Part shown: positions 36,910 through 45,849 of the stretch, piece after piece | How the letters are laid out: every line of letters starts with the position of its first letter | Numbering within the stretch: position 1 is the stretch's first letter | Source of the DNA: Burkholderiales bacterium JOSHI_001 | Lineage (GTDB): Bacteria > Pseudomonadota > Gammaproteobacteria > Burkholderiales > Burkholderiaceae_C | DNA length: 64,000 bases | Assembly: GCA_000244995.1 (NCBI GenBank) | Contig: CM001438.1 | Coordinates: 984,921-1,048,920 of the forward strand | Direction of reading: 5' to 3' | Translations under genes and position numbers: made by a program | Notes under the pieces: model-generated | What the model was told of the DNA's origin: nothing | What the model saw: the letters and a program-made list of their open reading frames with translations, nothing else | Databases searched by the model: none

Positions 36910-37665
36910 ATGAACAAACAAGTCGCCGCCGCTGCCCTGGCGTGCCTGGCCGCTTTCAATGCCCATGCCTTGAACGCCGGAGACCTGGCCTTCACGTCGC
37001 TGAACGCTGACGAGGACGGCTGGTCCCTGGTGACCTTCGTGGACATCGCTGCGAACACCACCCTGTACTTCACCGACAACGAATTTGTGGCCGGTGCCTT
37101 CAACACCGGGGAGAGCTACCACCGCTGGAATTCCGGCGCCACCACCATCGGCGCCGGCACGGTGATCCGCTTCTCGTCCATCGACAGCGCCACCCTGCTG
37201 GCCGCCAGCGTGGGAACGCTGTCCCGCGAGGCCGTGGCGCTGAGCAGCAACTATGGCATCAGCACCACGGCCGACACGGTGTATGCGTTCCAGGGCGCGT
37301 CGGCATCGGCACCGGCCACCTTCATCACCGCCATCTCCAACGCCACCGACGGGCCTCTGGCGGGCACCGGCCTGGTGGAAGGTGTGAATGCCATCCGCCT
37401 GAACAGCGTGGCCACCTCCGCATCGCCGGATTTCGGGCAGTACAACGGCGCGCGCAGCGGCCTGCTGTCCCTGAACGAATACAAGCCCTTGGTGGCCGAC
37501 GTAGCGAACTGGACCGTGGACACCGCCAATGGCAACTTCACCGCCACCGTCCCCGACACCACGGCCTTCGCCATCACCGCGGTGCCGGAGCCGCAAAGCT
37601 ACGCGCTGATGCTGGCCGGCCTGTTCGGCATCGGCGTCAGCGTGCGCAACCGCACCCGCCGCTGA
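36910..37665 (+). CDS. PEP-CTERM sorting domain protein
   Basis: A 251-residue exported protein with a signal peptide (residues 1-20, AFNAHA). The beta-rich domain begins LNAGDLAFTSLNADEDGWSLV and includes TTLYFTDNEF, a start also seen in lamin-tail-like or DUF-type exported proteins. The C-terminal signal VPEPQSYALMLAGLFGIGV is followed by RNRTRR. A strong ribosome-binding site (GAGGAGGA) lies 8 bp before the ATG. It has its own rho-independent terminator at 37702-37739 and an upstream regulatory motif at 36787-36804, so it is probably a single-gene transcript. Function is unknown. Confidence 0.9.
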   Translation: MNKQVAAAALACLAAFNAHALNAGDLAFTSLNADEDGWSLVTFVDIAANTTLYFTDNEFVAGAFNTGESYHRWNSGATTIGAGTVIRFSSIDSATLLAASVGTLSREAVALSSNYGISTTADTVYAFQGASASAPATFITAISNATDGPLAGTGLVEGVNAIRLNSVATSASPDFGQYNGARSGLLSLNEYKPLVADVANWTVDTANGNFTATVPDTTAFAITAVPEPQSYALMLAGLFGIGVSVRNRTRR

Positions 37666-37701
37666 TCGCCTGCGCGCCGAAGGGCGCGCTTGTGATCCAC
37701 C

Positions 37702-37739
37702 AGCGCCTCGGTCCTCGGACCCGGGCGCTTTTTCTCTTT
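37702..37739 (+). terminator. Rho-independent terminator of + strand PEP-CTERM gene
   Basis: Two nested perfect stems (AGCGCC/GGCGCT and GGTCC/GGACC) form a hairpin at 37702-37729, directly followed by TTTTTCTCTTT. This is a textbook intrinsic terminator. Confidence 0.85.
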
Positions 37740-37758
37740 GCAGGTCTGGCTTGAAGCA

Positions 37759-37797
37759 AGAAAAAAGGACCGGCAGCGCCGAGGCGCGTGCCGGTCC
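37759..37797 (-). terminator. Rho-independent terminator of - strand PEP-CTERM gene
   Basis: A 9-bp perfect stem (GGACCGGCA/TGCCGGTCC, 37767-37797) is followed in the minus direction by TTTTTTCTT (37766 down to 37758). It ends the transcript of the gene at 37861-38571. Confidence 0.85.
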
Positions 37798-37860
37798 AGG
37801 CTGAGGACGACCGTGAGGGTTGCGGTCGCTTGAGGGACAGGGTTTGCCGGGATCAGGCGC

Positions 37861-38571
37861 TCAGCGCGCGTTGCGTGCGCGTGAGCGCAGGCCCAGGGCC
37901 AGCAGGCCGGCCATCAGCAGGCCGTAGCTGCCAGGTTCGGGCACGGGCGCCAGCGTGAGGTTGTCCATCACGAAGGTGCCGTCGGTGACGCCGAAGCCCC
38001 AGATGTCGGCCGTGGCGCGGGCAAAGCCCAGGAACGTGCCTTCGTTGTAGCCGAAGGCGTCGGTGTTGACGCTGTAGCTGAACGACTCAATGTCGTTGCC
38101 GTCCTGGTCATAGGCCAGCACGCGCAGGCTGTTGCCGGTGGCGCCGGCGGCCTGGAACTGGTTGAAGAAGGCCCCGACCTTGGCCACCGGGGCGCTGAAG
38201 GTGAAGCCGAATTCACCTCGGCGGGCCACGAAGGCACTGGCCAGGAAATTGCCGTCGCCTGTGGGCGTGTCAACCAGGCCGTCGGCCGGCGTGCCGCGGG
38301 CACCCCACAGGCCGTTGTCGCCCAGGTCCTGCGCGCTGGCGCCCACGGTGGTGAAAGGTGACGAAGTGAAGTCGACGTTCACGCCGATGGCGCTGCCCAC
38401 CAACAGCGGGCCTGTGGTGCTCAGGCCGTCGAAGTTGTTGAAGTCGATCACCTGGCCGCTGGCGGCCAGGGGGTTGCTGGTGGTGTCGATGAGGGCGGCA
38501 GCCTGAGCGCCGGCCATGGTGGCGGCGCCAAGGGCCAAGGCGGCCAGGCGTGCGGTGAATGTCGGGTTCAT
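37861..38571 (-). CDS. PEP-CTERM sorting domain protein
   Basis: A 236-residue exported protein with a signal peptide (1-25, MAGAQA). The beta-sandwich-like domain has the pattern VIDFNNFDGLSTTGP near the start, FGFTFSAPVAKVGAFF in the middle and GFGVTDGTFVMDNLTLAPV at the end. That pattern is common among PEP-CTERM proteins with a lectin-like fold. The C-terminal signal VPEPGSYGLLMAGLLALGL is followed by RSRARNAR. It is on the opposite strand from the PEP-CTERM gene at 36910; the two are convergent with back-to-back terminators. It lies 70 bp downstream of phoX on the same strand and could be co-transcribed with it. Confidence 0.9.
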   Translation of the reverse strand: MNPTFTARLAALALGAATMAGAQAAALIDTTSNPLAASGQVIDFNNFDGLSTTGPLLVGSAIGVNVDFTSSPFTTVGASAQDLGDNGLWGARGTPADGLVDTPTGDGNFLASAFVARRGEFGFTFSAPVAKVGAFFNQFQAAGATGNSLRVLAYDQDGNDIESFSYSVNTDAFGYNEGTFLGFARATADIWGFGVTDGTFVMDNLTLAPVPEPGSYGLLMAGLLALGLRSRARNAR

Positions 38572-38641
38572 GGGGTCTCTCCTGGGTTGATGTCGTGAGA
38601 ACCCGGGCCAGGGGCCCGGGTGGCCGGTCGTTGGTGTGGGT

Positions 38642-40831
38642 TCAGCTGCCGATGAGGCCGCCGTCGTCCTTGGTGATGACCACCAGCGACGAACGCGGAC
38701 GGCCGCTGGGCAGCGGCGTCACGCCGTCGGCTTCCGTGGTGAATTGAGACGCCGGCCAGGCGGAAAACTGCTCGGGGTTGGCCGCTGTGGCGTCCTCACC
38801 CGGATGCTGCACGCCCACGAACAGGGTCTTGCCATCCGGGGTCATGGTGATGCCGGTCACTTCGCACTTGTTGGGCGCGGTCAGAAAGCGGCGGGCCTCG
38901 CCGGTGTTGGGGTCGCAGCACACCATCATGTTGCCGCCGATGTTGATGAAGTCACCGCTGCCGTCGCCCACCTGGTCGGTCTGCACCCACAGGCGGCCGA
39001 AGGGGTCGAACCACAGGCCGTCCGGGGCACCGAAGTCGGCGCTGCCGTTGGGCGTGTCAACAATGTTGCCGGTGTAATTGGTCGCCGGGGCCTTCGTGGT
39101 CAGGGTGTCGCCGGCCTGCACGAAGATGTCCCAGTTGAAGCTGGTGGCGGCCACGCTTCGGCCGTCTTCACGCCAACGGATGACGTGGCCGTACACATTG
39201 TCGCGGCGCGGGTTGGCGGCGTCCACCGGGGGACGGGCCGACGCGGCGGTGGTGGACCCGTCGGGGTTGTTCACGGTCGGCACGGCCGCGCTGCCGCGGC
39301 GGTTGTTGTTGGTCAGGGTGCAATAGACCTCGATCTCCTGGAAGCCGCCGATGCGCGGACGCGCGCCGGTCCATTCCGGGCGGTCCATCATGGTCGCGCC
39401 CACCGCGTCGGCCGCCATGCGGGTCTTGATCAGGATCTTGGCCAGCACCTCGGCGTCATCGGCGCCGCTGAAGTTCGGGTTGTCGCGCAGCGCCAGGCCG
39501 TTCAGGCCCAGGGTGCCGGGCAGCAGGGCGATCCACTGGCCGCTGAGGTCGGCGTTGAACTTGGCCACGTACAGCGTGCCGCTGTCCAGCAGGTCGCGGT
39601 TGGCGGCCTTGTTCGTGGGGTTGAAGCTGCCGGCGCAGACGAACTTGTAGATGTACTCGTTGCGCTCGTCGTCGCCCATGTAGAAGGCCACGCGGTTGGC
39701 GTTGTCCACCACGTACTGCGCGCTCTCGTGCTTGAAGCGGCCCAGCGCGGTGCGCTTGATCGGCTTTGCCGCGGGGTTCAGCGGGTCGATTTCCACCACC
39801 CAGCCGAAGTGGTGCACTTCGTTGGGGTTGGCGCTGACGTCCCAGCGCGGGTCGGTGGTGTGCCAGCGGTAGGCGAAGCCGGCGGCGGTGACGCCGTAAC
39901 GGTTGTACAGCTTGCCCAGTTCACCCGAGGCGGCGTTCGGCACGGCGCCAGTGGCGCCGAAGTTGCCGTTCCAGTTTTCTTCGCAGGTGAGGTAGGTGCC
40001 CCAGGGCGTGATGCCGTTGGCGCAATTGTTCACCGTGCCGTTGCCGACGCGGCCGTTGGTGGTGCCGCCGGTGGGCAGGCTGCCGGCATCGGTGATCTGG
40101 TAGGCGTTGGTCTGCATCAACGCATGGCCGGCGGCCGGGCCGGAGATGATGACCGGGGTGTTGGCGGTGATGCGGCGACCGTAGGGCGAGTTCTTCACCA
40201 CCGTCCACTTGCCGCCCACCTTGCGCGCTTCCAGCACCGAAACGCCGTGTGCGGCCTGGCTCTTGCGGGTCTTGGCGATGGTGTAGCCCGCGCCTACCTG
40301 GCCATCGGTGAACAGCACTTCTTCGTGCGTGTACTCGTTGTTCACGCACAGGACGCCACGGTCGCTGGACGGTGCGCCGCCCACGCCCGGCAGCGGGAAG
40401 AAGTTCATGCCGTCGTTGTGCATGCCGAACTGGCGCGCCTGGGCCGCGGCGTCCTGGCTGGCGTCGGCAGCGAAGGCCGGGGCGCCGGGCATGATGGGGT
40501 CGCCCCAGGCCACGAAGAGCTGGGCGGTGTAGCCGGCGGGCACGGTCACGCGGTCGGCCACGGCGCTGGTGCCGGGCAGTTGGCGGTTGGCCGGCACGCT
40601 GTCGAAGCCGATGCCGGGAAAGCCCAGCGCCGCGGGCACGGGGGCTGCCTGCACGGTGCTGACCAGGCCTTGCAGCGAAAGGCCGCCGGCTGCCGCCAGC
40701 GCGCTGGCGCTGACGCCGCTCTGGATGAAGCGACGGCGGCTGCCGTCCACGCGGCCGATCACGTCGTGGATGGACTCGTTGCCCGACGGGTTCAGCGACA
40801 CGTCGTTGGTGGGATGGGATGCACCCTTCAT
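38642..40831 (-). CDS. phoX: PhoX-family alkaline phosphatase, Tat-exported
   Basis: A 729-residue protein with a twin-arginine signal around residues 30-62 (SRRRFIQSGV followed by a hydrophobic stretch and VQAAP). The body has PhoX-family patterns: NNEYTHEEVLF, TCEENWNGNFGA, GRFKHESAQYV, GDDERNEYIYKFV, and GAPDGLWFDPFGRLWVQTD (in parts). PhoX is a calcium/iron-dependent phosphatase that releases phosphate from a wide range of phosphomonoesters in the periplasm or outside the cell. Length is normal for the long PhoX form. The start at 40831 has GGAG 7 bp upstream. The leader carries a short motif shared with the phoD leader. I see no clear Pho box upstream. Confidence 0.9.
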   Translation of the reverse strand: MKGASHPTNDVSLNPSGNESIHDVIGRVDGSRRRFIQSGVSASALAAAGGLSLQGLVSTVQAAPVPAALGFPGIGFDSVPANRQLPGTSAVADRVTVPAGYTAQLFVAWGDPIMPGAPAFAADASQDAAAQARQFGMHNDGMNFFPLPGVGGAPSSDRGVLCVNNEYTHEEVLFTDGQVGAGYTIAKTRKSQAAHGVSVLEARKVGGKWTVVKNSPYGRRITANTPVIISGPAAGHALMQTNAYQITDAGSLPTGGTTNGRVGNGTVNNCANGITPWGTYLTCEENWNGNFGATGAVPNAASGELGKLYNRYGVTAAGFAYRWHTTDPRWDVSANPNEVHHFGWVVEIDPLNPAAKPIKRTALGRFKHESAQYVVDNANRVAFYMGDDERNEYIYKFVCAGSFNPTNKAANRDLLDSGTLYVAKFNADLSGQWIALLPGTLGLNGLALRDNPNFSGADDAEVLAKILIKTRMAADAVGATMMDRPEWTGARPRIGGFQEIEVYCTLTNNNRRGSAAVPTVNNPDGSTTAASARPPVDAANPRRDNVYGHVIRWREDGRSVAATSFNWDIFVQAGDTLTTKAPATNYTGNIVDTPNGSADFGAPDGLWFDPFGRLWVQTDQVGDGSGDFINIGGNMMVCCDPNTGEARRFLTAPNKCEVTGITMTPDGKTLFVGVQHPGEDATAANPEQFSAWPASQFTTEADGVTPLPSGRPRSSLVVITKDDGGLIGS

Positions 40832-40948
40832 AGCCTTGCTCCTGCCTTCGTTTGGTGGATGGGACGGGCGGGGACCTTGATCCCACGCAACGACCGCACA
40901 CTTTGCCCAGGTCAGAAGAAACTACAGCGAGCGCACAGGGCTCCGGGG

Positions 40949-40966
40949 TGATCCGAACGGCTCATG
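40949..40966. promoter_or_regulatory. 18-bp intergenic motif, copy 3
   Basis: TGATCCGAACGGCTCATG matches the complement of 7289-7306 at 17 of 18 positions. It lies 118 bp upstream of phoX and overlaps the stop codon of the DNRLRE gene on the same strand as phoX. Confidence 0.45.
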
Positions 40967-41762
40967 GGCGGGTTTGGAGCCGCCATCCCAGCGTGGCCGC
41001 CAGCAGCGCCAGGGCCCACAGGGGCAGGGGAACGTCCCCTTCGGCGGGTGGCGCGGGCGGGTCGAACACCAGTTCCAGGCGCGGCCGGTTGACGGCCACG
41101 GCGTTGTTGCGGCTTTCGAAGCGCTTGGCGCTTTGGGCATTGGTTTCGTCGCCGATCAGGATCCAGCCATGGTTGTCCGCGGGCGCGTTCACCCATTGCT
41201 GCACGTCGGCCACCAGGCCCGGGGCGTCGGCCCAGGCGTAGGTCTGGTTCGGCAGGCCCACCAGCGTGGTGGCCGACGCGTTGGGCAGGTGGTCGCCACC
41301 GGGCTGCTGCCAGGGCAGGGTGGGATGGCTGCGCAGGCGCCAGGTGACGTCGCCGTTGCTGGCGGCCACACCCGTGCCGCTGCCGCCGGCGTTGGCGGGG
41401 CCTTCGGTCCACGACGCCAGCAGCCGGTGAACGGCCACCGGGTGGTCGGTGCGCGAGCGCGATTCGTACAGCACCAGGCGGGCCGAGCGCAGCACGCTGC
41501 CGGGCGGCACCGCGCCGAGGTCGAAGCGCAGCAGGGCGCGCCGCGCCAGGCCTTCGGCGGTGGTGGACAGCCACAGGTAGTCGCCGCTGCCTTCGGCCAG
41601 GCTGTCGCTCGTGGGCGTACCGGTGAAGATGCTGGCGTCCTGCACCGGGTTGAGCACCAGGGTGTCGGCCCGCGCGCCGCCGGCGACGGACAGCGCAAGC
41701 GCGGCAGCCCCGACATGGAGAATGCAGCGGAAGGCGGCAACGTGGGGGCCCATCGTGGCCAT
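40962..41762 (-). CDS. DNRLRE-domain surface protein with VPLPxWAL exosortase-type tail
   Basis: A 266-residue exported protein with a signal peptide (about residues 1-32, ending GGARA). The DNRLRE-type beta-sandwich domain has LNPVQDASIF at its start, RALLRFDLGAVPPGSVLRSARLVLYES (in parts) in the middle and NRPRLELVF at its end. The tail EGDVPLPLWALALLAATLG is followed by WRLQTRP: motif, membrane helix, basic end, in the style of IPTL-CTERM and VPLPA-CTERM signals. The nuclease encoded divergently (41946-45281) ends in almost the same tail, and an exosortase gene follows that nuclease. The start at 41762 gives the full signal peptide; an ATG at 41753 is an alternative. Confidence 0.82.
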   Translation of the reverse strand: MATMGPHVAAFRCILHVGAAALALSVAGGARADTLVLNPVQDASIFTGTPTSDSLAEGSGDYLWLSTTAEGLARRALLRFDLGAVPPGSVLRSARLVLYESRSRTDHPVAVHRLLASWTEGPANAGGSGTGVAASNGDVTWRLRSHPTLPWQQPGGDHLPNASATTLVGLPNQTYAWADAPGLVADVQQWVNAPADNHGWILIGDETNAQSAKRFESRNNAVAVNRPRLELVFDPPAPPAEGDVPLPLWALALLAATLGWRLQTRP

Positions 41763-41945
41763 GCTGCCGGACCCAGATGACGCCCGCCGCGCCAGGGCCC
41801 TGTGCCTGATGAGCCAAAGGGCACATGGCCGCTGACAGCAGCCGGGCCTGGGTGTCACACGCCGCGGGCATGGTTCGGCCTTCGTCTTGTTGCCCTTGCC
41901 GCCGGCGCTGCCGCGGGCCAGGCCCGCACTCCAACGCCGCTGCCC

Positions 41946-44900
41946 ATGTTCGCCTTGATCGCACCGACTCGCCTTCGCCGCTTTGCCTGTGCTTTGCTGG
42001 GCGCGCTTCTCTTGGGCCTGGGCGCCGTCTCGGTCCAGGCCGCCGTGTTGATCAGCCAGGTTTATGGTGGCGGGGGCAATGCGGGCGCCACCTGGCGCAA
42101 TGACTTCGTCGAACTGCACAACACCGGCGCCGTGCCGGTGGATGTTGCAGGCTGGTCGCTGCAGTACACCTCGGCCGCCGGCATCAGTTGGGGAAGCCAG
42201 AAGGTGACCTTGGCGGGCAGCCTGCCCGCGGGCGGCTACCTGTTGGTGCAACTGGGCAGCGGCGGTGCCGCCGGCGCCTTGCTGCCTGCGGCGCAGGCCA
42301 GCGGCACGTTCAACATGAGTGCCACGGCCGGCAAGCTGGCCCTGTTGAACACCAGCGTCTCGCTTGCTGCCCTGAACTGCCCCAGCGACCCGGCCATCGT
42401 GGACCTGGTGGGCTATGGCACCACGGCCGACTGCTTCGAAGGCGCGGCGCGCGCGCCGGTGCCTTCGGCCACCGCGTCCGTCCAACGCCTGGGTGACGGT
42501 TGCCAGGACACCCAGCACAACGGCAACGACTTCGTGGCCGGTGTCCCCACCCCGCGCCACAGCGCCAGCCCGCCCCTGGTGTGCGGCACCGCTGGCGGCG
42601 TGGTGGCCAGTTGCGCTTCGTTCAACACGGTGCAGGGCATCGCGGGTTCGCAGGCCATGAGCGCGCGCGACGTGGACAGCCGCGTCACCGCCGTGACCCT
42701 GACCTCCACGCCGGTGCCTGGCATCACACTGGGCGCCTTGGCGCCGTCGGCCGTGGCCGGCGCCACGGCGCGGGTTCGCGTGGAGGCGGCGGCCAGCGTG
42801 CCGCAGGGCAACTACGCGGTGGCCCTGCGCTTCGACAACGACGTCGGCGCCAGCGGCAGTTGTGCGGCAACGGTGTCGGTGCTGGCGCCGCCCGTTGCGC
42901 TGACCGGCATCCCGGCCGTCCAGGGCAGCGGCGCCAGCAGTCCGCTGGTGGGCAGCGCGCGCACCGTGCGGGGTGTGGTCACCGGCGTGTTCCCCGGTCT
43001 GCGCGGCTACTACATCCAGGATGAAGCGGGCGATGGCAACAGCGCCACGTCCGACGGCCTGTTCGTCTTCAACTTCGACCAGCCCATCACCGTGGAAGCG
43101 GGCGAACGGGTGCAGGTCAGCGGCACGGTGGTGGAGTTCGCCGGCCAGCCCGGCAACCCGACGGTCACCGAGCTGAGCTTCCTCACCCAGACCGCCAAGC
43201 TGGGGCTGGGCAGCATCGCACCCACCGAGGTGAACTTGCCGGAAGTGGTGGAGGGCGACCTGGAACGCTACGAGGGCATGCTGGTCACCTTGAACGGGCC
43301 GCTGACGGTGTCGCAGAACTTCTTCCAGGGCCGCTACGGCCAGGTGACGCTGGCCGCGCAAGGGCGCCTGTTCAAGCCCACGCAACTGCACCGCCCCGGC
43401 ACGCCGGCCACGCTGGCCCTGGCCGATGACAACGCGCGCCGGCGCATCGTGCTGGACGACGGGCAAAGCTCGGAAAGCCTGTTCAGCGGCGCCGAGAACC
43501 CCAACCCCATTCCCTACATCGGTGCCGACAACACCCTGCGCGCCGGTGACACCGTGGCCAGCCTGACCGGCGTGATCGACTTCGGCCGCAACACCAGCGG
43601 CACCGGCGTGGACGCCGTCGTGGACTACAAGATCCACCCCACCGTGCCCCCGGTGTTCACCCGCCTGAACGCCCGCAACCCCACGCCGCCGGCGGTGGGC
43701 GGTACGCACAAGGTGGCGTCCTTCAATGTGCTGAACTACTTCACCACCTTCAGCAACGGCACCACCGCGTCGGGCGGCACGGGCGCGGGCTGCCTGCCCA
43801 GCAACACCACCGGCGACTGCCGCGGCGCCGACAACGCTGCCGAGTTCGCGCGCCAGCGCGACAAGATCGTCCGCGCCATCACCGCGCTGGATGCAGACGT
43901 GGTGGGGCTGATGGAGATCCAGCGCAACACCGGCCTGGCCACGCAGAACCTGGTGGACGGCCTGAACGCACTGCTGGGCGCCGGCACCTACGCCGTGGTG
44001 CCCGATCCGGCCACCGGGGTGGGCACCGACGCCATCCAGGTGGCCATGATCTACAAGCCCGGCCGCGTGACGCGCGTGGGGGCGTCGATGTCCGACACCG
44101 CCGCCATCCACAACCGCCCGCCGCTGGCCCAGGGCTTTGCGGTGGTGGGCAGCGGCGAGCGCTTTGCGGTGGTGGTGAACCACTTCAAGAGCAAGGGCTG
44201 CAGCGGAGCCACCGGGGTCGACCTGGACGCTGGCGACGGACAGGGGTGCTTCAACGACCGCCGCAGCCAGCAGGCGCAGGCCCTGCGCAGCTTCATCGGC
44301 ACGGTGCAGGGCCCCAGCGGTGCCGGCACGCCGCGCGTGCTGGTCATCGGTGACCTGAACGCCTACGCCCAGGAAGACCCGGTGGACGCCCTGGCCGCCG
44401 GCGGCCTGCTGGCCAACCAGGTGGAACGCTTCGGTGCCGCCGCCGACCGCTACAGCTTCGTCTTCGACGGTGAAGCCGGCTCGCTGGACCATGCCCTGGC
44501 CACCGCCGCGGCGCAGGCCGTGGTGACCGGTGCCTTGCACTGGCACATCAATACCGACGAGCCCTCGGTCATCGACTACAACACCGAGTTCAAGCCGCAG
44601 GACCTGTACAGCGCCAGCCCCTGGCGTTCGTCCGACCACGATCCGGTGCTCATCGGCCTGGCGCTGGGCGCGCCGGCACAGCCACAAAGCATTACCTTCA
44701 GCGCGCCGGTCACGCAAGTGGCCGCCAGCAGCGTCACGCTGCTGGCCAGCGCAAGTTCCGGCCTGCCGGTGGTCTTCAGTTCGCTCACGCCCACGGTGTG
44801 CACGGTCAACGCCAACCTGGCCAGCCTGCTGGTGGCCGGCACCTGCACGCTGTTGGCCGACCAGGCCGGCAGCGCCCAGTTCTTGGCGGCGCCGCAGGTG

Positions 44901-45281
44901 CAGGTGTCGATCGCGGTGACACAGGCGCCGCAGACCATCGCCTGGTCGCTCCCGTCCGTGCTGCCGCTTGGCACGGCGCCGTTTGCGGCACCGGTCGGCG
45001 CCAGTTCGGGCCTGGTGGTGAGCGTGGCCTCGCTGACGCCTGCGGTGTGCAATGCCTCGGCCGGACAGGTCACCCTGCTGGCCGCCGGCACCTGCACCTT
45101 GCGCGCCACCCAGCCTGGCGATGGCACCTGGGCCGCGGCGCCGGATGCGCTGCAGTCCTTCACCGTGCAGCCGGCCGGCACCGGCGGCGGGGTGGCCGAA
45201 GGCGACGTGCCACTGCCGGCCTGGGCCCTGGTGCTGCTGGCCACGGCCCTGGGCGGGGCCCTGAAGCGGCGGCTGGCCTGA
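41946..45281 (+). CDS. ExeM/NucH-family extracellular nuclease with VPLPxWAL tail
   Basis: A 1,111-residue exported protein with a signal peptide (1-28). A lamin-tail domain (about 30-160; LISQVYGGGGNAGATWRNDFVELHNTG, in parts) and an OB-fold-like region (about 320-560) come first. The exonuclease/endonuclease/phosphatase-fold domain (about 588-905) follows, with HKVASFNVLNYF, DVVGLMEIQ, VVVNHFKSKGC, VLVIGDLNAYAQED and SSDHDPVLIGL, i.e. the catalytic Glu, Asp/Asn and terminal Asp-His. Two similar ~80-residue Ig-like repeats (about 914-1075) each contain a Cys pair. The end is EGDVPLPAWALVLLATALG plus KRRLA. It should degrade extracellular DNA at the cell surface. It is co-transcribed with the exosortase gene 10 bp downstream. 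Homologues in Shewanella or Vibrio carry a GlyGly-CTERM tail instead. Confidence 0.88.
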   Translation: MFALIAPTRLRRFACALLGALLLGLGAVSVQAAVLISQVYGGGGNAGATWRNDFVELHNTGAVPVDVAGWSLQYTSAAGISWGSQKVTLAGSLPAGGYLLVQLGSGGAAGALLPAAQASGTFNMSATAGKLALLNTSVSLAALNCPSDPAIVDLVGYGTTADCFEGAARAPVPSATASVQRLGDGCQDTQHNGNDFVAGVPTPRHSASPPLVCGTAGGVVASCASFNTVQGIAGSQAMSARDVDSRVTAVTLTSTPVPGITLGALAPSAVAGATARVRVEAAASVPQGNYAVALRFDNDVGASGSCAATVSVLAPPVALTGIPAVQGSGASSPLVGSARTVRGVVTGVFPGLRGYYIQDEAGDGNSATSDGLFVFNFDQPITVEAGERVQVSGTVVEFAGQPGNPTVTELSFLTQTAKLGLGSIAPTEVNLPEVVEGDLERYEGMLVTLNGPLTVSQNFFQGRYGQVTLAAQGRLFKPTQLHRPGTPATLALADDNARRRIVLDDGQSSESLFSGAENPNPIPYIGADNTLRAGDTVASLTGVIDFGRNTSGTGVDAVVDYKIHPTVPPVFTRLNARNPTPPAVGGTHKVASFNVLNYFTTFSNGTTASGGTGAGCLPSNTTGDCRGADNAAEFARQRDKIVRAITALDADVVGLMEIQRNTGLATQNLVDGLNALLGAGTYAVVPDPATGVGTDAIQVAMIYKPGRVTRVGASMSDTAAIHNRPPLAQGFAVVGSGERFAVVVNHFKSKGCSGATGVDLDAGDGQGCFNDRRSQQAQALRSFIGTVQGPSGAGTPRVLVIGDLNAYAQEDPVDALAAGGLLANQVERFGAAADRYSFVFDGEAGSLDHALATAAAQAVVTGALHWHINTDEPSVIDYNTEFKPQDLYSASPWRSSDHDPVLIGLALGAPAQPQSITFSAPVTQVAASSVTLLASASSGLPVVFSSLTPTVCTVNANLASLLVAGTCTLLADQAGSAQFLAAPQVQVSIAVTQAPQTIAWSLPSVLPLGTAPFAAPVGASSGLVVSVASLTPAVCNASAGQVTLLAAGTCTLRATQPGDGTWAAAPDALQSFTVQPAGTGGGVAEGDVPLPAWALVLLATALGGALKRRLA

Positions 45282-45291
45282 TGGCGGGCGC

Positions 45292-45849
45292 ATGACGGCT
45301 GCTGCGCCGGCCCAAGCCGCAGTGCGGCCCGCACGCTGGGGCCTTCGTGTGCTGGCCTTTCTGGTCCTGTTCCTGGCTCTGCAGGCCGGCTACAGCAGCG
45401 GACGCGGCGGGGCCCTTGAGCGCCTGGTCATCGACCAGGCCACGGTGCGCACGGCCGCGGCGCTGATCGACACCCTGTCGCCGGAACTGCAGGTGCGCGC
45501 CGACGGCCCGCGCCTGCGCGCCAGCGGCGGTGGGCTGAACGTGCTGAACGGTTGCGAAGGCACCGACGTGGCCTTCCTGCTGGTGGCGGCCATGGTGGTG
45601 GCACCGCTGTCCTGGCGCCGTCGCGGGGCCGGGCTGGCGCTGGGGCTGCCGCTGGTCTTCGCGCTGAACCAGTTGCGGGTGCTGGCCTTGTTCTATGCCT
45701 TCCGCAGCGACCGGACCTGGTTCGACCTGCTGCACGGTGCGGTGGGGCCGCTGCTGCTGGTGCTGGCGGTAGGGCTGTTCTTCATCGTCTGGCTGAACCG
45801 GGGTGTGGCCCGCGTTGTGCCGCCGGGCATGCTGCGGGCCTTGCCTTGA
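45292..45849 (+). CDS. Small exosortase family protein (XrtH/XrtM-like)
   Basis: A 185-residue membrane protein with about four helices. The exosortase signature residues are present: Cys88 in LNGCEGTDVAFLLVAAM, Arg129 in FALNQLRVLALF and His148 in FDLLHGAVGPLLLVL. Exosortases are transpeptidase-like membrane enzymes that cut C-terminal sorting signals on the outer face of the inner membrane. The short length and NGCEG motif fit the compact XrtH/XrtM-type enzymes rather than exosortase A (about 300-500 residues with an EpsI part). Its probable substrates are the two adjacent VPLPxWAL proteins, not the PEP-CTERM proteins elsewhere in the window. It starts 10 bp after the nuclease gene and overlaps the next gene by 1 bp. 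The exact subfamily is uncertain. Confidence 0.85.
   Translation: MTAAAPAQAAVRPARWGLRVLAFLVLFLALQAGYSSGRGGALERLVIDQATVRTAAALIDTLSPELQVRADGPRLRASGGGLNVLNGCEGTDVAFLLVAAMVVAPLSWRRRGAGLALGLPLVFALNQLRVLALFYAFRSDRTWFDLLHGAVGPLLLVLAVGLFFIVWLNRGVARVVPPGMLRALP

Noticed and set aside
38636-40951. A 771-codon plus-strand frame opposite phoX.
   Set aside because: PhoX on the minus strand has a Tat signal and family motifs; the opposite frame is low-complexity shadow.
40962-45293. A single 1,443-codon minus-strand frame.
   Set aside because: Only its last 266 codons (from 41762) have a signal peptide, a domain and a sorting tail; the rest is antisense to the nuclease gene, whose motifs are clear.
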